Positions 55,450 to 59,836 of a DNA stretch of 59,836 nucleotides are shown piece by piece. Both the position numbers and the translations under genes were made by a program. Source of the stretch: Pseudomonadota bacterium (GTDB lineage: Bacteria > Pseudomonadota > Gammaproteobacteria > Steroidobacterales > JBCBZW01); assembly GCA_039193195.1 (NCBI GenBank), contig JBCCWS010000035.1, positions 1 through 59,836 of the forward strand. The letters run 5' to 3'. Numbering within the stretch: the stretch's first letter is position 1; every line of letters starts with the position of its first letter. Under the pieces are notes generated by a model. That model ran no database searches, was not told the origin of the DNA, and was given only the letters and a program-made list of their open reading frames with translations.

Positions 55450-57336
55450 CTAGGCGGCGGTCGCCATCTCCTGCGCTCTAGCCGCCCGATCGTCTGCGAT
55501 GACGGCGATCACCAGGGAGATGCACATCAGTACCATCACCAAGGCGAAGGGCAGGGCGCCGATGATCATCGCATTGCGCAGGGCGTCGAAGGGGTTGGAC
55601 TGCGCGCCGCTACTGCCCGCCACAATCAAGGCACCGATTACAAGCGTTAGGATCACACCCCACACGATGCGGTGCTTGATGTCCGTGTCGATGGAGCCGC
55701 CTGACATGATCGTGTTCATGACCAGGATGCCCGAGTCCGCCGAAGTCACCAGAAAGGTGAGAATGAGCAACACGCACATCGCGGTGACAGCGTAGAGGAA
55801 ATCGCCCGAGAGCATATGGTTGAGCGCGGCGAAGAGCTTGTTGGTGGTGGTGGCGTTGATGATGGCGCCCTGGGCGAGGCCGGAGAGTTCGAGATCGATA
55901 GCCGTGCTGCCGAGAATCGTCATCCAGGCAAAGCACACGAGGGCGGGCACGAACACGCAGGCGATGATGAACTCGCGCACCGTACGGCCGCGAGAGATGC
56001 GCGCGAGGAACAGGCCAACGAACGGCGAGAAAGCGATCCACCACGCCCAGTAGAACGTGGTCCAGCCGGACTGCCAGTTGAACAGGCGTCCCTGGCGTGC
56101 CGCCTCGTAGGTTGCCACGGCAAGTTGATCGGCGCCATCTAGCGCAGTGAAAGCAGCTGGAAGTCCTTCCTTAAAGTCCGCAAGGGAACCGTATGCGTTC
56201 GTACTTGCCGCGTACACCGCCGCCAAGTCGTCCGCCGCAAGGGCGGCTACGGGTGCCGGCAGCGCCGTCTCGAGGTCTGCTTGAGAGAGGGGCGCAAAGG
56301 ACTCGAAGGACAGCGGCAACAGGTTAGCGACGTAGTCTGCCAAGCTGCTCGCGTACTCCGACAGGGCGAAGGCGAAGGAGCCGAAGACTACGAACACGAG
56401 CAGCAGCAGGCTGGACAGGGCGAGGTTGAGGTTCGATAGGTGTTTGATGCCCCGGCCTACACCGGACACGGCGGACAACACAGATAGGGTCATGATCAAG
56501 AGCAGGGCGCTGATCAAACCCACGGTGCTGGGGCGGGGCGGCCCTTCTTGCTCGCCGGCGCTGCCTTGTACCAACCATGCCATGTCCGTAACGGAATAGA
56601 TGCCTTCGACGAGCTGGCTGACGCCAAAGCCGATGGTCACCGAAACCCCGAGGATCGTGGCCACGACCCCGAGTATGTCGACCACGTGACCGATCGCACC
56701 GTTCGCTGCCTTGCCCAAGATGGGTGTCAGCGCGGAGCGAACCGTTAGCGGCATGCCGCGCGTGTATGCGTAGTAGGCTAGGCACAAGCCGCTCACCACG
56801 TAGATCGCCCAGGCGTTGAAACCGTAGTGAAGAAAGGTGTACCGCATCGCCGAACGCACAGCTTCCTGCGTATTAGGTTCAACATCCGTGGCTAACAGCA
56901 CCGGATTCGCACCCCATAGACCGAGTGGCTCTGCCGTGGCGTACACCATCAGCCCTACGCCCAGTCCAGCGCCAAACATCATCGAGAACCACGAGATATT
57001 CGAGAATTCAGGTGTGTCCTCTGGACGCCCGAGCTTGCGCCGACCTGTGCTCGGCAGGAACGCAAGCACGAGGAGAAACAACAAAAAACCCCCGGCCACC
57101 GCCACATAGAACGCGTTGAAATACTGCAGTAGCGCAGCATTGACCAGGCCGAGGGCATTGTTGGCGTTGAGGGGGAATGCCAGGGCCCAGATCACCAACA
57201 GCGACATGATTGTCTTGCTGATCACCGCGATCGGGATGCTGTATCCCTTGTAGAAACCGGAGTCGGCCGTGCGGATGCGCAGCTTCGTGAAGCGTGCGGT
57301 GCGGCCGAAGAAGTCCTCGATAGCTGCTCTATCCAT
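55450..57336 (-). CDS. BCCT-family betaine/choline-type transporter
   Basis: 628 residues from the ATG at 57336. Twelve helices, with GAGLGVGLMVYATAEPLGLWG, GFNAWAIYVVSGLCLAYYAY and SGWTTFYWAWWIAFSPFVGL, matching the BCCT signature (aromatic box in the last segment). An insertion of about 65 residues (SQADLETALPAPVAALAADD onward) lies between helix 8 and this block on the outside face, longer than in typical members. It probably imports betaine or a related zwitterion. Confidence 0.9.
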   Translation of the reverse strand: MDRAAIEDFFGRTARFTKLRIRTADSGFYKGYSIPIAVISKTIMSLLVIWALAFPLNANNALGLVNAALLQYFNAFYVAVAGGFLLFLLVLAFLPSTGRRKLGRPEDTPEFSNISWFSMMFGAGLGVGLMVYATAEPLGLWGANPVLLATDVEPNTQEAVRSAMRYTFLHYGFNAWAIYVVSGLCLAYYAYTRGMPLTVRSALTPILGKAANGAIGHVVDILGVVATILGVSVTIGFGVSQLVEGIYSVTDMAWLVQGSAGEQEGPPRPSTVGLISALLLIMTLSVLSAVSGVGRGIKHLSNLNLALSSLLLLVFVVFGSFAFALSEYASSLADYVANLLPLSFESFAPLSQADLETALPAPVAALAADDLAAVYAASTNAYGSLADFKEGLPAAFTALDGADQLAVATYEAARQGRLFNWQSGWTTFYWAWWIAFSPFVGLFLARISRGRTVREFIIACVFVPALVCFAWMTILGSTAIDLELSGLAQGAIINATTTNKLFAALNHMLSGDFLYAVTAMCVLLILTFLVTSADSGILVMNTIMSGGSIDTDIKHRIVWGVILTLVIGALIVAGSSGAQSNPFDALRNAMIIGALPFALVMVLMCISLVIAVIADDRAARAQEMATAA

Positions 57337-57555
57337 AGGCGTCGAAGTGTAACGCGCTGACCGTGGTTTTGCTGGGCAGGGGCACGCCAGGCGTGGAGGG
57401 ACTACGGGCAGTTGTCGAAAATCGACCCTTCGTTGAATCGTCCGTGCCTGTTGCCGAAGGCGGCGGACGGGGCGCGGAAGCTGGTATTCTCCGCCCTCGT
57501 CAGCAAGTTGCACTTGCAACGCCAACCCTCTCTTCGCGGCTTCGGAGCACAGTCC

Positions 57556-58158
57556 ATGAGCGAGCTAAAGACTATTCGTCACATTGTCGGCCTCGAGGAT
57601 AAGGCGCCACCGATCAGCGATTCTGCGCTGGTGATTATCGATGCGCAGAATACCTATCGCGAAGGCGTCATGAAGCTGGATCACGTCGATCCGGCGATCG
57701 ACGAGTGCCACAAGCTACTCGAGCGGTTTCGCGACGCGGGGCGACCGGTGTTCCACGTTCGCCACGACGCCGGTCCGGGCAGCCCCTACGATGTGAACGA
57801 CCGTATCGGGCAGATCGTCGACACGCTCGCGCCCCGCGATGGCGAACCGGTGATCACAAAGAACTACCCCAACTCCTTCGTCGAGACGGAACTGCACGAC
57901 CTACTCACGCGCCAGGGCATCAAGAACCTGATCCTCGTGGGCTTCATGACGCACATGTGCGTGAACTCCACGGCGCGCGGGGCGTTTTCCCTGGGTTACA
58001 CGGCGGCCGTCGCAGCGTCGGCTACGGCGACGCGCGCCTTGCCCTCATCGACGACTGGCGAGCCGATCGCGTCTACTGCGGTGCAGGAGGCGGCCTTGGC
58101 GTCTCTCGCGGATTTGGTCGCCGCCGTCGTGCCCACCACTGGGGATGTTCCAGACTAA
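57556..58158 (+). CDS. Isochorismatase-family cysteine hydrolase
   Basis: 200 residues from the ATG at 57556. Catalytic triad: Asp in ALVIIDAQNTY, Lys in VITKNYPNSF, and Cys in LVGFMTHMCVNSTARGA. The family includes nicotinamidases and isochorismatases; the substrate is unknown. It is divergent from the BCCT gene. Confidence 0.88.
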   Translation: MSELKTIRHIVGLEDKAPPISDSALVIIDAQNTYREGVMKLDHVDPAIDECHKLLERFRDAGRPVFHVRHDAGPGSPYDVNDRIGQIVDTLAPRDGEPVITKNYPNSFVETELHDLLTRQGIKNLILVGFMTHMCVNSTARGAFSLGYTAAVAASATATRALPSSTTGEPIASTAVQEAALASLADLVAAVVPTTGDVPD

Positions 58159-58187
58159 TGAATATAGTAGGCTTGGCGCGTCGCGGG

Positions 58188-58496
58188 CTAGGGCTCAATC
58201 AGAATCTCTGGGTGGTTTGCGGGGACCGCGACGCGGAACCAGATAAAGGGCATTAGAGGGTTTGCAAGCCAGTATAGCCAGCCCAGATTCTTGTCGTTCT
58301 CGCCGTCCTGTGCGTGAAAGTCGAGCCAGACGAACAGCAGCTTGTACACGCAGAAGCCAGGCATGAAGTTGATCTTGAATCTGCCTGTGCGTAGGGCTGC
58401 GCGGGAGATGTAGAAGTTGCCTTCGAAGGGCGTGATGGCCCACCCGCGCTTGCCTTCGGCGATCAGGGTGTTCGTGCGCTTGTGGATGATCTTCAC
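58188..58496 (-). CDS. DUF427-like small protein
   Basis: 102 residues from a GTG at 58496 with GGGAG upstream (ATG at 58547 is the alternative). The conserved blocks EGKRGWAITPFEGNFYISRA and FMPGFCVYKLLFVWLDFHAQ with the ending PLMPFIWFRVAVPANHPEI resemble DUF427 proteins, a small beta fold of unknown role. The match is from memory and moderate. Confidence 0.5.
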   Translation of the reverse strand: MKIIHKRTNTLIAEGKRGWAITPFEGNFYISRAALRTGRFKINFMPGFCVYKLLFVWLDFHAQDGENDKNLGWLYWLANPLMPFIWFRVAVPANHPEILIEP

Positions 58497-58650
58497 GAGG
58501 GCTCCCGGCAATTGAGACCGCATCGCACGCCAGGCGGCGCACACCATCGAGTCGGAGTGTCTGAGATTTCCGCCCCGTTGGCGAGCGGAATTGCATCGAA
58601 CGGTAGATGCCTCGCGTGAGAGTAGGCGGTGAGGGCGGTCAGTGTTTGCG

Positions 58651-59524
58651 CTAACGGGGCCGAGCGGGCGGCGCTAGGGAGCACAGCAGTGCCGACCAGC
58701 GTTGTGTCGAGTCTCGGGAGGGCGCTTCTGCGCTGCGCCGGGCTTCAGCGCCCATCTGTCCGATGGTCGCGGCACGAGGCAGGCGGCGCAGCGCCCTGAT
58801 GAGTGCGCTGACGCTGTCGTCGTCGACTACCCAACCGGTGCCCGGCGATACCTGTTCCGGAAGACCGTCCGTATTCGCCACGAGCACCGGGCGCCACGCT
58901 GCCCGGGCCGCGGCTGCCACGAACCCGAAGGGCCTCGTAGCGCAAGGGCACGACCAGCACATCGACGGTGCTGAGGAAAGCGCACGCGTCCTCTACCGGT
59001 CCGGTGAAGTGCACGTGCGGCAGGCCTTTCGCTTGCTGGCGAAGCGCCGAAGCTTCCGGTCCGTCTCCTCCGATGATGAGTTCGAGGTGCTCGGCCGGCA
59101 GCGAGCGAACCGCCTGGAGTAGCTGATCGAAACCGTTGCGCTTGCGCAGGCGGCCAAGGGCCCCGATGCGAAGCGGCGAGACGATGGCTGGGGGTGGTAG
59201 GCGTCGCAAGACCGGATGCTCCTGATAGGGCGGGATCAGCGCAAGCTTACGTTCGCTCGCCAGGCGAGCATCGAGCATCCACGCGTTTTGTGACGGGCTC
59301 ACGGCCACCACCCGGTGGGCGATTCCGTAGGCGATCCTCAGCATGGTGCAAAAGCGAAGTTGGTCGCGAACCTTATGGCGCTCATAGCCCGCGCAATAGG
59401 CGTGTTGTGCTAGCACGACTCGCCGGCGAGGGCGGCGCCAGCGTAAGTGCAGGAGGCCGAGAAGCGAGGTCCATGTCATCGGCAGGTGGACGACAGCCAT
59501 ATCCGCCTTGCCGTGGCGCCAGTT
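58651..59524 (-). pseudogene. GT4-like glycosyltransferase, truncated and frameshifted
   Basis: From an in-frame TAG at 59525-59527 the frame encodes the C-terminal part of a GT-B fold: LRIGALGRLRKRNGFDQLLQAV, LIIGGDGPEASALRQQAK, and VHFTGPVEDACAFLSTVDVL. A one-base shift at a run of three C (about 58930) then changes the frame, after which FGFVAAAARAAWRPVLVANT and DGLPEQVSPGTGWVVDDDS continue the family pattern to the stop at 58651. About 60-80 N-terminal residues are missing. If the shift were a sequencing error the C-terminal domain would still lack its N-terminal partner. Confidence 0.75.
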
Positions 59525-59568
59525 CTACTCGCTGAGCGTCACCTTATTTGCTAAACGGCCCACACTAG

Positions 59569-59733
59569 CTAGGGTCCTGAGTTAGAAGTTCGTTGATGAC
59601 TTCGCGGCACCTTTTCGCCCCTGAACACGTTGCTCCTCCTCCCGTGGGACCTGCCACGCTCGTCCTCGCGCCGCGCCCAGGGACAAAAACTCGCGTGCGA
59701 ATTCATCAACGAACTTCCAACTCAGGACACTAG
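59569..59733. mobile_element. 165-bp MITE-like element
   Basis: Terminal inverted repeats of 31 bases at 59569-59599 and 59703-59733 differ at two positions. Both ends carry CTAG, and another CTAG flanks the left side. IS630-type elements insert at CTAG/TA, so this is probably a non-autonomous relative. It contains no transposase. The right 105 bases match 104-208. Confidence 0.8.
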
Positions 59734-59836
59734 CCTGGATTATTCATGAGCCAAAAGAGAAGAAGGCCTCGATGTGTTAGAAAGGTGTTACGACACAGCA
59801 CTTTCGGACACAAAGAAGGCCTTCCAATGGTCGACG
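59734..59836 (+). mobile_element. Probable IS1380-type element end
   Basis: Starting directly at the MITE end, CCTGGATTATTC resembles IS1380-family terminal repeats (compare CCTAGATTCTACG of ISEcp1). It continues with two copies of GAAGGCCT and an ATG near the window edge that may start a transposase. Only about 100 bases are visible. Confidence 0.5.

Overview
The window looks like a piece of a high-GC gammaproteobacterial chromosome, probably a marine or soil polysaccharide degrader. That placement is an inference from the gene families present (a TonB-dependent receptor, two SSS symporters, a BCCT transporter, MASE1-GGDEF, YceI, DUF1223 and DUF4198). No rRNA, tRNA or CRISPR array was seen. 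Both edges carry copies of the same roughly 105-bp repeat in direct orientation. At the left it interrupts the phosphotransacetylase-like domain of a malic enzyme gene (maeB). At the right it is the second half of a 165-bp inverted-repeat element (MITE-like, CTAG ends), which is followed directly by what looks like one end of an IS1380-type element.

Layout. 1-4.2 kb is a decayed zone: a maeB fragment, a frameshifted secreted protein, a split hypothetical gene, an ACP-like ORF without its serine, and a UvrD-like helicase broken by several frameshifts. 4.3-7.0 kb holds an SSS symporter and a TraB/TIKI-like membrane protein. 7.0-17.0 kb is a phosphonate biosynthesis locus. It encodes PEP mutase fused to a cytidylyltransferase, phosphonopyruvate decarboxylase and a phosphonoacetaldehyde-reductase-type alcohol dehydrogenase. 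With these are an APS kinase, a methyltransferase, an acyl-AMP ligase, an acyl carrier protein and a tandem double sulfotransferase. Together they predict CMP-activated 2-hydroxyethylphosphonate plus a PAPS-dependent sulfation branch and an acyl-activation branch. A Nudix hydrolase follows.

17.7-25.7 kb is an island of nucleotide-centred, conflict-type proteins: an NDT-like domain fused to a macro domain, an NDT-like/TPR/SLOG protein with a small PGDYG-like partner, a patatin phospholipase, a GDPD-like lipoprotein and a DUF4062-like membrane protein. I regard this as the best candidate for an undescribed defence or stress-signalling system. A separate TIR-like protein lies at 52.5-53.5 kb.

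25.7-46 kb is dominated by beta-glucan (cello-oligosaccharide) use. A tightly overlapping seven-gene operon (LacI regulator, GPH symporter, GH94 phosphorylase, gluconokinase, CBM9-like protein, gluconate-2-dehydrogenase-subunit-3-like protein, GMC oxidoreductase) fits an oxidised-cellobiose (cellobionate) pathway: oxidation in the periplasm, import, phosphorolysis to glucose-1-phosphate and gluconate, then 6-phosphogluconate. A GH3 lipoprotein glucosidase with an SGLT-type symporter is divergent from a TonB-dependent receptor.

46-59.8 kb holds mixed housekeeping and accessory genes. These include DUF1223, a membrane protein divergent from YceI with two operator-like palindromes over its promoter, PadR with a permease-prefix membrane protein, an alpha/beta hydrolase, an SDR, the TIR-like protein, a MASE1 diguanylate cyclase, a BCCT transporter, an isochorismatase-like hydrolase, a DUF427-like protein and a frameshifted glycosyltransferase fragment.
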